Positions 55,050-63,417 of a DNA stretch of 64,000 nucleotides are shown one piece after another (the first letter of the stretch is position 1; each line of letters opens with the position of its first letter). The notes beneath the pieces were generated by a model. The model was not told the DNA's origin. It ran no database searches and was given only the letters and a program-made list of their open reading frames with translations. Both the position numbers and the translations under genes were made by a program. Source of the stretch: Hyphomicrobiaceae bacterium (lineage in GTDB: Bacteria > Pseudomonadota > Alphaproteobacteria > Rhizobiales > Hyphomicrobiaceae); contig JAWKWE010000004.1 in the NCBI GenBank assembly GCA_041397645.1, positions 2,542,001-2,606,000 on the forward strand, read 5' to 3'.

Positions 55050-55802
55050 TCAGCGTTGTCTTTTCAGCTTGCCTAAGAGGGCACCCGCGGCGGCCGGGTT
55101 CCTTACTTTGGCGCCCGAGATAAAATAGATGAAGACATCGCCCCGTTTTGCCCAGATCTTTGCGTCTTTGGCGAAGCCCGTCAGGTCGGCTTCCTTGTAG
55201 CCAGTTTCCAGTTCTTCGCTAGAGCCCATAAGCCGCGCATAGGTGAAGCCGCCGGAAGACTCATTAATCTGCGGATGGTCCGAGCCTTGCGCATGGACGA
55301 TGGCGACGTCATGCGTGCGCGCCAGTTTATAGAATGCGGGGTCTAAGAAACTTGCGTGTCGCACTTCGAGGGCATGGCGCAGGCGTATGCCGTCATGCGA
55401 TCGCGGGAGGAGGTCGAAGAAGGCTGCAAGGTCGGTTTGATCGAATTTTTTGGTCGGCATCAGTTGCCAGTTGATGGGGCCGAGCTTGTCGCCGAGTTCT
55501 GTCAGGCCCTGGCTGAAGAACTTATCGATTGATGCTTTGGCGTCTGCGAGGACTTTACGGTTTGTGACGTAGCGCGATCCTTTAACCGCGAATACAAAGC
55601 CGTCCGGTGTCTCGTTCCTCCAGTTGCGCCACGACTGCGGTTTGAATGTCGAATAGTAGGTGCCGTTGATTTCGATTGAGGTGAGTGCGCGCGAGGCATA
55701 TTCCAATTCGCGCTTCTGGGTCAGGCCTTTCGGATAGAACACGCCGCGCCAGGGCTCGAACGTCCACCCGCCAATGCCGACCCGAATGTTTCCGCCTGCC
55801 AT
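55050..55802 (-). CDS. DUF72 domain-containing protein (YecE-like)
   Basis: This 250-residue TIM-barrel-like protein belongs to the DUF72 family of unknown function. Conserved segments are RVGIGGWTFEPWRGVFYP at the start (glycine/tryptophan pattern), EINGTYYSTFKPQSWRNW, RHALEVRHASF and the end DVFIYFISGAKVRNPAAA. The function is unknown, although the fold and conserved acids suggest hydrolase or nuclease-like activity. It is transcribed in the same direction as pip, 59 bases upstream of it. Confidence 0.9.
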   Translation of the reverse strand: MAGGNIRVGIGGWTFEPWRGVFYPKGLTQKRELEYASRALTSIEINGTYYSTFKPQSWRNWRNETPDGFVFAVKGSRYVTNRKVLADAKASIDKFFSQGLTELGDKLGPINWQLMPTKKFDQTDLAAFFDLLPRSHDGIRLRHALEVRHASFLDPAFYKLARTHDVAIVHAQGSDHPQINESSGGFTYARLMGSSEELETGYKEADLTGFAKDAKIWAKRGDVFIYFISGAKVRNPAAAGALLGKLKRQR

Positions 55803-55957
55803 ATCAGCCCCAGCCTCTTAAGACACCACACCCGATCCGGGCCGCGCGTTTCTCCAAACGCATCTATTTGATCGAAGTTCGGGGCGCAATGGAAGCGGGT
55901 GCGCGCGGGCAAGCTTCTGCAGCTGCCCGCGCAACGTCGATGTTTGGGGAAGGCTCC

Positions 55958-56272
55958 TTATTGGACGACATAGTTGCAGGGCTTAGCACTTGCCAGGCAG
56001 CGCCACTGTCCGGTGTTGAGCTTGGAGCAGCTGACCGAACGAGCGTCGGCGATTTTCCAAACCGACCAAGACAATCCGAATTGCGAATTGGCCGATGTCG
56101 ACCAGTTTTTCCGGGCGGCGCCCATGGCTCCAAGTTTTAGCGGCTTGATGCCGATAGATTGGTGCGGCGACGCCTTGCATTGGTAAGCCTGGGCGCTGCT
56201 GGAGGCGAACGGCACAACAAGCAGGGCGAGCGCAAAAGCGGCCGATCGTGCGGAAAGCATGACTTTAAACAT
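55958..56272 (-). CDS. Small secreted four-cysteine protein
   Basis: This 104-residue protein has a signal peptide (LALLVVPFASSSAQA). The mature 75 residues hold four cysteines (YQCKA, SVSCSKL, QWRCLASAKPC), which likely form two disulfides, and three tryptophans in NWSTSAN and LSWSVW. The family is not one I can name. An ATG 56272 has AAGGAGC upstream. Nothing nearby suggests a role. Confidence 0.68.
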   Translation of the reverse strand: MFKVMLSARSAAFALALLVVPFASSSAQAYQCKASPHQSIGIKPLKLGAMGAARKNWSTSANSQFGLSWSVWKIADARSVSCSKLNTGQWRCLASAKPCNYVVQ

Positions 56273-56385
56273 GAAGAGCTCCTTGCGGTTTTTGTTAATG
56301 AAGCCTGCGCGATGCAGGCATCCGAGCAGGTAGTCGCAAGGAGTTCGGGATCGGTTCAGAACAATTTGCGGGAACGCTAGAGAAG

Positions 56386-56556
56386 CTACGCGGAAATCTT
56401 CAGCTCCTGCGCTTTTTCGACGATTTCAGCGTGGGCTTCCCAGATAAGACGTTCGATGATTTGCTTGCGACTAGGGACGTTGGGGTGCGCGCGGCGCAAG
56501 TCGTCCAATTGCTTGAGGGTGGCGGCGTCTAGGGGTACTGATACGATATGATCCAT
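56386..56556 (-). CDS. Small ribbon-helix-helix-like protein
   Basis: This 56-residue protein has an initial beta strand (HIVSVPLDAATLKQL) followed by two helices (LDDLRRAHPN and SRKQIIERLIWEAHAEIVEKA), the pattern of an Arc/CopG ribbon-helix-helix. ATG 56556 follows AAAGGAC; an in-frame ATG at 56634 is also open. Such proteins are DNA-binding antitoxins or regulators, but no toxin frame is next to it. Confidence 0.62.
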   Translation of the reverse strand: MDHIVSVPLDAATLKQLDDLRRAHPNVPSRKQIIERLIWEAHAEIVEKAQELKISA

Positions 56557-56699
56557 CGGCAGATGTCCTTTGGTTGCGCTGAGGTGTGATGGCAGCGATG
56601 TAGACCACGGCGCCTTTGTCGCGCTGTGCCCCACGGAACAGACCTCCGGGTTTCAGTCACTCCGCCGCGTTATGGATTGAAGTTGCAGAAAGGAAGTGG

Positions 56700-57044
56700 G
56701 TGTTGCTATCGGCATCTGTCACATACTCGAAAGGCTTTCACGTCCTGATTGGAGACGACCGTTCCCAAGCCGCGACGCTTGTCATTCAGCCCGGCGCGAA
56801 AGTTGGCGGCGATAAAAATAGGCATCGCGGCGCCGATCAGTGGATCTATGTCGAAGACGGGCAGGGCGTGGCTGAAATAACGGGGAAGACGCTGGAGCTG
56901 GCGCGAGGCACCCTGATCTTGATACAGCGCGGCGAGAGCCATGGGTTCAGAAATACCGGCGCTGATGAGCTACGCATTCTCACTTTTTATGTGCCGCCCG
57001 CCTACGACGAAAACGAAAATGAACTGCCTGCTGGCTTGCCGTGA
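56700..57044 (+). CDS. Cupin domain protein
   Basis: This protein of about 114 residues has a single cupin fold with the metal motif HRGADQWIYVEDGQGVAEI (His and Glu or Asp ligands) and a second half GESHGFRNTGADELRILTFYVPP. It is close to small cupins seen in many bacteria. The start is uncertain: GTG 56700 or TTG 56703, both after AAAGGAAG (56689-56696), give the natural length, while the open frame reaches 56616. Its activity is unknown. It converges with the GFA-type gene (9 bases between stops). Confidence 0.75.
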   Translation: MLLSASVTYSKGFHVLIGDDRSQAATLVIQPGAKVGGDKNRHRGADQWIYVEDGQGVAEITGKTLELARGTLILIQRGESHGFRNTGADELRILTFYVPPAYDENENELPAGLP

Positions 57045-57053
57045 GAGCTGGTT

Positions 57054-57434
57054 TCACTCCCTGCTCAAATGGCTAAGACTCGGCGCGTTCTGTTCCCAGT
57101 TCTGCCCGTCAAACGGCTCTATGCTCAGGGATCGCGGCCTGGTGTCGAGGCAACGCACATTGATGTCGACCCCGTCGGGATTGGAGCGCGGTGTGTAGAA
57201 TGGCTTGATGCCGCATACTTTGCAGAAAGTGTGCTGCGCAACGCCAGTATTGAACGTGTAAACGGTGATGTCGTCCGCGCCGCGTAGCAGCCGGAAGTTC
57301 GATTTCGGCACGATGAGGTGGAGAAAGCCTGCCTTGGCGCAGATTGAACAGTTGCAATCTTGCGCGACGATATCGGATGGCGCTTCCACTTCAAAGGCCA
57401 CGCAACCGCAGTGGCAACTTCCCGAGTAAAGCAC
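57054..57434 (-). CDS. GFA family protein (glutathione-dependent formaldehyde-activating enzyme-like)
   Basis: This 126-residue zinc protein has the family's cysteine pattern: SCHCGCVAFEV, CNCSICAKAGF and FCKVCGI with the following PFYTPRSNP. The name-giving activity adds glutathione to formaldehyde, but most family members are of unknown function. A formaldehyde-related role would fit a methylotroph, but no methanol or formaldehyde gene is in the window. ATG 57434 begins with MLYSGSCHCG, the usual start. Confidence 0.9.
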   Translation of the reverse strand: MLYSGSCHCGCVAFEVEAPSDIVAQDCNCSICAKAGFLHLIVPKSNFRLLRGADDITVYTFNTGVAQHTFCKVCGIKPFYTPRSNPDGVDINVRCLDTRPRSLSIEPFDGQNWEQNAPSLSHLSRE

Positions 57435-57456
57435 GGCGTATTCCTTAGCCTTGCAT

Positions 57457-57672
57457 TCAGGCCTCGCCTTCAGTTGCCGGGGATTCCCGGGCGAACTCAG
57501 CCTCGAGTTCTTTCTCCATCCGCACGAGGTCTTCCGGCAGAGGCATTCCGAACGCCTTTAATTCTGACAGCTTCTCTTTGATCTGGAGGTAGATTTCGTG
57601 TGCATCCTCCGGTTCGTTCTGCATGGCGGTCAAAAGAAACGAGATATCGGTCTTGAGTTGATCGAAGCTCAT
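57457..57672 (-). CDS. Small acidic hypothetical protein
   Basis: This 71-residue, helix-rich protein starts at ATG 57672 after AGGAG. It contains SFDQLKTDISFLLTAMQNEP and IYLQIKEKLSEL, with an acidic tail (ELEAEF). I see no domain. It sits 22 bases upstream of the GFA-type gene and could share its transcript. Confidence 0.6.
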   Translation of the reverse strand: MSFDQLKTDISFLLTAMQNEPEDAHEIYLQIKEKLSELKAFGMPLPEDLVRMEKELEAEFARESPATEGEA

Positions 57673-57852
57673 GGATGCTCTCCTGAAGGGTAAGCCATTG
57701 TAGGATAGCACGTTCTCGTAGGGGCGGGTTCACGCTTTTCTGATGTCGGCGGGCGCCTAATCTGGCGTCAGAGAGCGTGGCTTGCGGGAACCGGCGAGGC
57801 CGATAATCGGTTTCTACCGAGGTTCGGCACATTTTTCGAAGGAGATCCTCGC

Positions 57853-58116
57853 ATGGCACGCTCTGCTTCCTCAGTGCAAATTGAGAAGGAACATATTTTG
57901 GCGCTGTTAACCGATGCTGAAGTCGGGAAAGTGGCCACCGCGGAAACCAAGAGGGCGCTAGCTTCTGGCGAACAATACGTCGATCTTGATGATCTTTCCG
58001 CGGGTGTGCAGACCGCAAAGGGCGGCGCGGCGCCTGACTTGCACGAGCTGATTGTGCGAAGCGCCGTCGGCGGCAACACGTGGGCTGCTATTGTCGATCG
58101 CCTGAAGGCCGGTTGA
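57853..58116 (+). CDS. Small hypothetical protein
   Basis: This 87-residue, mostly helical protein without signal peptide has an acidic segment GEQYVDLDDLSAGVQ. AAGGAGAT precedes ATG 57853. It is not recognised. Confidence 0.6.
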   Translation: MARSASSVQIEKEHILALLTDAEVGKVATAETKRALASGEQYVDLDDLSAGVQTAKGGAAPDLHELIVRSAVGGNTWAAIVDRLKAG

Positions 58117-58374
58117 GGCGGCTTACACCTGTCAGATATCTTACGGCTATCGCAGGTAGGGGCTTGATGACCTTGTGCACCGCACGTACGTGAGCGCGGC
58201 TGCGTGTCTTCGGCGTTGACCGAACCGCCGCCCGATCATAGCTTGCAAATAACGCATCTCGATCTGATTGTACGTGGTCGTGTTAAGCACGATGCGCACA
58301 ACGCGTGGCTCTGTCGGCTCGGCGCGATGCGGCATGCAGTTGTGATTTGTGCGTAAGTGACAGGAGACCCTTCG
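58117..58374 (+). other. Intergenic region upstream of the di-haem cytochrome gene
   Basis: These 258 bases carry no recognised gene or hairpin. CAGGAGAC at 58360-58367 is the probable RBS of the cytochrome gene. Confidence 0.5.
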
Positions 58375-58983
58375 ATGCCTCGACTTCCGGCGCCTAGCGT
58401 GATGTTTGCCGTTTCAGCTCTGACACTTGCGCTTGGCGCATGTTCTCCGTCGCAACCATCTACGAGCGTTAGCGACGCCATTCAGACGTGCGCTGCATGT
58501 CACGGCGAGAACGGTGTGCCAACCGATCCGACCATTCCGGTGATCTGGGGTCAGAAGCGCGGTTACCTCCTGAACCAGCTGATCGACTTCAAGATCGGGC
58601 ATCGCAAGAACGAACTGATGGCGGGCATCGTTGAGTCTCTGAGTAAGACGGACATGGAGGCGCTTGCCACGCATTTCGCGGCACAGACATGGCCGACCCT
58701 CGATCAGAAGCCCGATCCGCAATCCGAGCAAATTGCCATCAACATCATCGACACCAAGCAATGCACGGCCTGCCACCATGAATACTTCCAGGGCGATACA
58801 ATTCGTCCGCGTCTGGCCGGGCAGGGTGTCGATTATCTCGTGAAAACGATGCAGGACTTCCGCAGCCACGATCGCGCAACGTCGCTTGCGATGTCCTCGT
58901 TGCTTCGGGACGAGACCGATGACGAGCTGAAGGCTCTTGCGATATATCTAGGCAGCCGGAAAGAAGTCGTCGCGCAGAAATAA
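58375..58983 (+). CDS. Di-haem cytochrome c lipoprotein
   Basis: This 202-residue exported protein has two haem motifs: CAACH (about residue 39) and CTACH (about residue 126), each followed by a typical c-type domain, as in cytochrome c4. The signal peptide ends in a lipobox (LGAC, Cys about 23), so it is probably lipid-anchored rather than soluble. Met ligands are likely in ELMAGI and LAMSSL. Its role would be electron transfer to a terminal oxidase or other redox enzyme. ATG 58375 is preferred; GTG 58357 overlaps the RBS. Confidence 0.88.
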   Translation: MPRLPAPSVMFAVSALTLALGACSPSQPSTSVSDAIQTCAACHGENGVPTDPTIPVIWGQKRGYLLNQLIDFKIGHRKNELMAGIVESLSKTDMEALATHFAAQTWPTLDQKPDPQSEQIAINIIDTKQCTACHHEYFQGDTIRPRLAGQGVDYLVKTMQDFRSHDRATSLAMSSLLRDETDDELKALAIYLGSRKEVVAQK

Positions 58984-59041
58984 GCCCGCGCAGGAATGCA
59001 GGGCTCCGCAAGCTCGCGTCTTGGGTGCCCTACCGGAACTG

Positions 59042-61204
59042 CTATTCCGCCGCCTGTTTTGGCGTGTAGCCGAGCTGTTCGTTCAGCTTTTCGATAAGAT
59101 CGCCAGCAGCCTCCGGGATGTTGGTGCCGGGGCCGAAGACGGCCTTGGCGCCGGCCGCGTAGAGGGTGTCGTAGTCGTGCGGAGGAATAACACCGCCGAC
59201 GACGATCATAATGTCTCCGCGGCCTTCCTTGTCGAGCGCGGCTTTGAGCTCGGGAACGAGCGTGAGATGTCCGGCGGTCATCGACGACACGCCCACCACG
59301 TGCACATCGTTCTCAACTGCCTGGCGAGCTGCTTCGTCGGCTGTTGCGAACAGCGGGCCGATGTCTACGTCAAAGCCAAGGTCCGCAAACGCCGATGCTA
59401 TTACTTTCTGTCCACGGTCGTGTCCGTCCTGGCCGAGCTTGGCGATGAGAATGCGCGGACGGCGGCCGTCGTTCTTGTCGAACGCCTCGACGAGCTTCTT
59501 GACTCGATCGACGCTGGGGTTCATCGCGGCTTCCTTCTTATAGACACCGGAAATGGCGCGGATCTCTGCCTTGTGGCGCGTGAAGACTTTTTCGAGCGCG
59601 TAAGAGATCTCGCCTACCGTCGCCATCTTGCGTGCGGCTTTCACTGCCAGGTCAAGAAGGTTGGCGTTGCCTTTTGCGCCTTCCGTTAACGCGTCGAGTG
59701 CCGCCTGAACTTCCGCCTCGTTGCGCTCAGTGCGCAGGCGCGCAAGCTTTGCGAGCTGCGCTTCGCGGACGGCCCGGTTGTCCACTTTGAGGAAGTTGAT
59801 TTCCTTGTCGCCCTTGATCTGGAACTTGTTGACGCCAGTGATGGTCTGGCGTCCGGAATCGATGCGCGCTTGCGTGCGGGCGGCCGCTTCCTCGATGCGC
59901 ATCTTCGGGATGCCGGCGGCGATCGCCTTCGCCATGCCGCCTTGCTCTTCGATTTCCTGGATGTGGGAAAGGGCGCGAGCAGCGAGATCGTGCGTCAGGC
60001 GCTCGACATAATAGCTGCCGCCCCACGGGTCGATCGTCCGAGTGGTGCCCGATTCCTGTTGCAGGAGAAGCTGTGTGTTGCGCGCGATACGCGCGGAGAA
60101 GTCGGTCGGCAGAGCGATTGCTTCATCCAGACCATTGGTGTGCAGCGACTGAGTATGCCCTTGCGTCGCGGCCATGGCTTCAAGGCAGGTCCGCGTCGCG
60201 TTGTTGAAGATGTCCTGCGCCGTCAGCGACCAGCCGGAGGTCTGCGAGTGCGTGCGCAGCGACAGCGAGCGTGCGTCCTTCGGGTTGAATTCCTCCTTGA
60301 TGAGCTTCGCCCAGATCAGGCGCGCGGCCCGCATCTTGGCGATCTCCATGAAGTAGTTCATGCCGATGGCCCAGAAGAACGACAGTCGCGGCGCGAAGGC
60401 GTCGACGTCAAGGCCGGCAGCAACGCCCGCCCGCACATACTCGATGCCGTCAGCGATCGTGTATCCAAGTTCGAGGTCGGCGGTCGCGCCGGCTTCCTGC
60501 ATGTGATAGCCGGAAATCGAGATCGAATTGAATTTCGGCATGTTCGCCGAGGTGTAGGCGAAGATGTCGGAGACGATGCGCATGGACGGTGCGGGCGGAT
60601 AAATGTAGGTGTTGCGCACCATGAACTCTTTCAGAATGTCGTTCTGAATGGTACCCGCAAGCTTCTCGGGAGCAACTCCTTGCTCCTCGCCTGCAACGAT
60701 GAAGAGGGCGAGCACGGGAAGCACCGCGCCGTTCATGGTCATCGATACGGTCATGTCCTGCAACGGAATGCCGTCGAACAGCGTCCGCATGTCGTAAATG
60801 CTGTCGATCGCAACGCCCGCCATGCCGACGTCGCCCTTAACGCGCGGGTGGTCCGAGTCGTAGCCGCGATGCGTCGCCAGATCGAAGGCAATGGAAAGTC
60901 CCTTCTGACCGGCAGCGATGTTGCGGCGGTAAAAGGCGTTTGAATCTTCCGCTGTCGAGAAGCCGGCGTACTGACGGATCGTCCAAGGCTGCAGGGCGTA
61001 CATCGCCGGATAGGGCCCGCGCAGGTAAGGCGCCACGCCCGGGAACGTATCGAGGAAATCGAGCCCCGCCGTATCGGCTCCCGTGTAGACAGGTTTCACC
61101 GGAATGCCCTCTGGCGTCCCCCAAATAGGTTCCACCGGCGGCTTGGCGCTGGTTTTGCTGGGCGTCTCAAGGGCGATCTTGGTGAAATCAGGGATCTGGG
61201 TCAT
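59042..61204 (-). CDS. scpA: Methylmalonyl-CoA mutase, single-chain
   Basis: This enzyme isomerises methylmalonyl-CoA to succinyl-CoA with adenosylcobalamin, linking propionyl-CoA (or the ethylmalonyl-CoA pathway) to the TCA cycle. The 720 residues contain the TIM-barrel substrate domain (about 80-560, with YAGFSTAEDSNAFYRRN and QTSGWSLTAQD) and the C-terminal B12 domain (about 585-720, with KLGQDGHDRGQKVI carrying the cobalt-ligand His). ATG 61204 gives the common start TQIPDFTKI; the frame is open to 61288. Its chaperone MeaB is encoded 16 kb away. No epimerase or carboxylase is adjacent. Confidence 0.97.
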   Translation of the reverse strand: MTQIPDFTKIALETPSKTSAKPPVEPIWGTPEGIPVKPVYTGADTAGLDFLDTFPGVAPYLRGPYPAMYALQPWTIRQYAGFSTAEDSNAFYRRNIAAGQKGLSIAFDLATHRGYDSDHPRVKGDVGMAGVAIDSIYDMRTLFDGIPLQDMTVSMTMNGAVLPVLALFIVAGEEQGVAPEKLAGTIQNDILKEFMVRNTYIYPPAPSMRIVSDIFAYTSANMPKFNSISISGYHMQEAGATADLELGYTIADGIEYVRAGVAAGLDVDAFAPRLSFFWAIGMNYFMEIAKMRAARLIWAKLIKEEFNPKDARSLSLRTHSQTSGWSLTAQDIFNNATRTCLEAMAATQGHTQSLHTNGLDEAIALPTDFSARIARNTQLLLQQESGTTRTIDPWGGSYYVERLTHDLAARALSHIQEIEEQGGMAKAIAAGIPKMRIEEAAARTQARIDSGRQTITGVNKFQIKGDKEINFLKVDNRAVREAQLAKLARLRTERNEAEVQAALDALTEGAKGNANLLDLAVKAARKMATVGEISYALEKVFTRHKAEIRAISGVYKKEAAMNPSVDRVKKLVEAFDKNDGRRPRILIAKLGQDGHDRGQKVIASAFADLGFDVDIGPLFATADEAARQAVENDVHVVGVSSMTAGHLTLVPELKAALDKEGRGDIMIVVGGVIPPHDYDTLYAAGAKAVFGPGTNIPEAAGDLIEKLNEQLGYTPKQAAE

Positions 61205-61459
61205 CGGGGCGGTCTTTGGCCTCTTGTAGGTTCGCCGCGCGGGCAACCGCGCTCTACAATCCTGTGTAGCGAGCGAAGTCGTTGCCAATCAAGCCGATTT
61301 GAGGGTTTGCGACAATGAGAGTACCGGCGCTCCGGCCGATGCCCCATTATGATTGCAGGCCCTGAGTTTCGCGCCAAGACATTGTCAAATAAAGAAAAAA
61401 TGGCCAGCGGGGGGACGCTGGCACACTCAGTCTACAGGGGAGGAAGGAACGAGTGGTCT
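61205..61459. other. Intergenic region between scpA and the sulfotransferase gene
   Basis: This 255-base stretch holds the scpA promoter and, at 61391-61422, the terminator of the upstream sulfotransferase gene. No cobalamin riboswitch is visible. Confidence 0.5.
61391..61422 (-). terminator. Terminator of the sulfotransferase gene
   Basis: A 7-base stem (61403-61409 with 61416-61422) is followed on the minus strand by ATTTTTTCTTT. It lies about 40 bases after the stop of the gene at 61460. Confidence 0.82.
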
Positions 61460-62713
61460 TCAAACGCACCCAGCCTTCAGAAGGTTCCCTGCAGGTTCGG
61501 GTTCGCGTAGAGCGTCGCGCACGTCCTTTTCGGTGAGGTCGAAGTCGGCAAGGCTATACGTGTGGCGGCCGTGGCGACCTTTCGGATTGGCGGCGAGCCA
61601 GCCTTCGACCTTGCCAGGTAGGGCCGGATCGCGCTCGTAGCCCATACGGCTGTAGATGTTGCCGACGGTGGCGACAGGAGAGCCGACCAGCTGCTCATAA
61701 TCCACGTGCACGACGCGATCGGCAGGTAGCCAGCGCAGCGCCTCGCGGGAGACTTCCTGGGCCTTAGCGGCGCTTGAAAGCACGTAGTCGGTGATCTTGC
61801 GTTTGTCGAAACGATCCGACGTCATGCCCCATGCAACGGCCACGAGGCTGCAATAGGACGCGATGCACTCAACTGGGTCGCGATGCGTCATGACCAGACT
61901 CGCATCCGGGTAGACCTCAAGCAGAGCCGGCAGTCCGGCCATATGCTGGGGCGATTTCAGCACCCAATGTCCGCGCGGGTTAAGCCACTGCAGGATCTGC
62001 AGCTGCTTCTTATGCATCCGGTAGGCAGGGACCGCGGATTGCCGTTCAAACCATTTCCAGTAACGGGGCAGATATGCGAAATCCCAACCCGGCGGCATTG
62101 CCGCGTAGTTGCGGAAGAGATGATAGCACTCGTCGGGATCGTCGATACCCATGGGATGAATGGCGGCGAGATCCGGTGCTACCCAGTGGAGCAAGCCGAG
62201 CGCGCGCTTGGCTTCCCGAATTCGAGTTTCTTCCGAGACTGGTTTGCCATCACGTTCCGCCAGTGGGCAGTAGCCTTCCCAGACAGGCGTGAAACGGGCG
62301 TCTTTATGCAAAGACAAAAGCCGCTGCATGATGGTGGTGCCGGTGCGCGGCCAGCCCAGAACGAAAAGGGGACGGGTGATCTTTTCGTCCTCGATTTCGG
62401 GATGTTCTTCGATGAAGCGATCGAACTCCAGGGTGTTGCGGAAGCACTGGAGAACCTGAGATCGCACAGCAAGCGTACCGAACAGGCTTAACTCTGCATC
62501 TTCTTCGTAAGATTTGAGGCGTTCTGCACGCGCCGTGCGCACCCAGGCTTCAGAATTGTCTTCGCGCCCCACCGCCCGCTCGACAGCTTTAAAGGCGGCA
62601 GGATCATCAATTTTCGGAAACAGACCCAACGCTCGTAACGCCGGGCCGAGCCGGTTCAGCGCTGAAATCGGCCAAGGTGGCGAAATACGTGTTCCGGAAG
62701 GAAGTTGCCGCAT
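61460..62713 (-). CDS. Sulfotransferase family protein
   Basis: This 417-residue protein has the PAPS-binding 5'-phosphosulfate loop FVLGWPRTGTTIMQRLL (about residues 117-133) and the 3'-phosphate region LVMTHRDPVECIASYCSL (about 275-292), separated by HWVLKSPQHMAGL. It is thus a cytosolic-type PAPS-dependent sulfotransferase, of the group also seen on lipids and small molecules. The acceptor is unknown. ATG 62713 begins the protein; no RBS is distinct. No PAPS-producing gene is near. Confidence 0.88.
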   Translation of the reverse strand: MRQLPSGTRISPPWPISALNRLGPALRALGLFPKIDDPAAFKAVERAVGREDNSEAWVRTARAERLKSYEEDAELSLFGTLAVRSQVLQCFRNTLEFDRFIEEHPEIEDEKITRPLFVLGWPRTGTTIMQRLLSLHKDARFTPVWEGYCPLAERDGKPVSEETRIREAKRALGLLHWVAPDLAAIHPMGIDDPDECYHLFRNYAAMPPGWDFAYLPRYWKWFERQSAVPAYRMHKKQLQILQWLNPRGHWVLKSPQHMAGLPALLEVYPDASLVMTHRDPVECIASYCSLVAVAWGMTSDRFDKRKITDYVLSSAAKAQEVSREALRWLPADRVVHVDYEQLVGSPVATVGNIYSRMGYERDPALPGKVEGWLAANPKGRHGRHTYSLADFDLTEKDVRDALREPEPAGNLLKAGCV

Positions 62714-62854
62714 GGCCTCTCCAGTTCGTAGTCAGTCTTGGGGTTTAGCGAGAAACGGCCTGCACTGCGAATCCGCAAAAGCCATCGCGAGCCGAAGATT
62801 GGCCGCCAACAATAAATCTTAATAGCAGAAGGTGGTTCCACGATTGTGGCGATG

Positions 62855-62890
62855 AAAAGAAAAAGGCCGGCTTTCGGGGGAAAGCCGGCC
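62855..62890 (-). terminator. Terminator of the small membrane protein gene
   Basis: A 10-base GC-rich stem (62865-62874 with 62881-62890) with a 6-base loop is followed on the minus strand by TTTTTCTTTT. It lies about 65 bases past the stop at 62954. Confidence 0.85.
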
Positions 62891-62953
62891 AAGTCTTTGG
62901 GGGAGGAGGAAAGTGCGCGTGAATACGTGAGGAAATTGTTCCTGGATTGGGGC

Positions 62954-63154
62954 TCAATCGCGTACTGCGCCCGCAATCAGGGTCAAAAGTGCTAGGCCGG
63001 GTATGGAAACCAGCAGCCCGAGCGAATAAGCGGCGTACTCGTTACCGCTTTCAAAAATTGGTGCGACGGCATGGCTCACCTCGGGGAACGATGCGGCAAA
63101 CACGGTCACAACTGTGGTGAGTGCGATCGCTGCTGAGCTGATGATCCCGGACAT
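62954..63154 (-). CDS. Small membrane protein
   Basis: This 66-residue protein has two hydrophobic segments: ISSAAIALTTVVTVFAAS near the N-terminus (which could be a signal) and YSLGLLVSIPGLALLTLIAGA. GAGGAGAAACACG precedes ATG 63154, and a clear terminator follows, which supports a real gene. The family is not recognised. Confidence 0.65.
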   Translation of the reverse strand: MSGIISSAAIALTTVVTVFAASFPEVSHAVAPIFESGNEYAAYSLGLLVSIPGLALLTLIAGAVRD

Positions 63155-63417
63155 CGTGTTTCTCCTCGGTGTGTTTGGCGCTCTCGCCAGTGCTGTCGTC
63201 TTGAGGAGGAGAATGGTTCAAATGCCCGTGCTCCGCTGTTCCAGGAGTGACAGATGAACTTTGCACCTAAGACAGCATAAATGATGGTAAATGAATGGGT
63301 TGGTTCATCTGCCCGCCATCGCTTCGACGCCTTTTGGATCGATCAAAGTGTCATCGGCACGCGCTGGGGCTATCCATCCCGCGCAGAGCCGGAACATCCT
63401 TTCATGTGAGTTATAAC
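63155..63417. other. Divergent intergenic region before the L,D-transpeptidase
   Basis: These 263 bases lie between two divergent starts. No gene, RNA or strong hairpin was seen. Confidence 0.5.

Noticed and set aside
59870..60943. 357-codon plus-strand frame within scpA
   Set aside because: Antisense to the mutase, with composition typical of a reverse-frame shadow.
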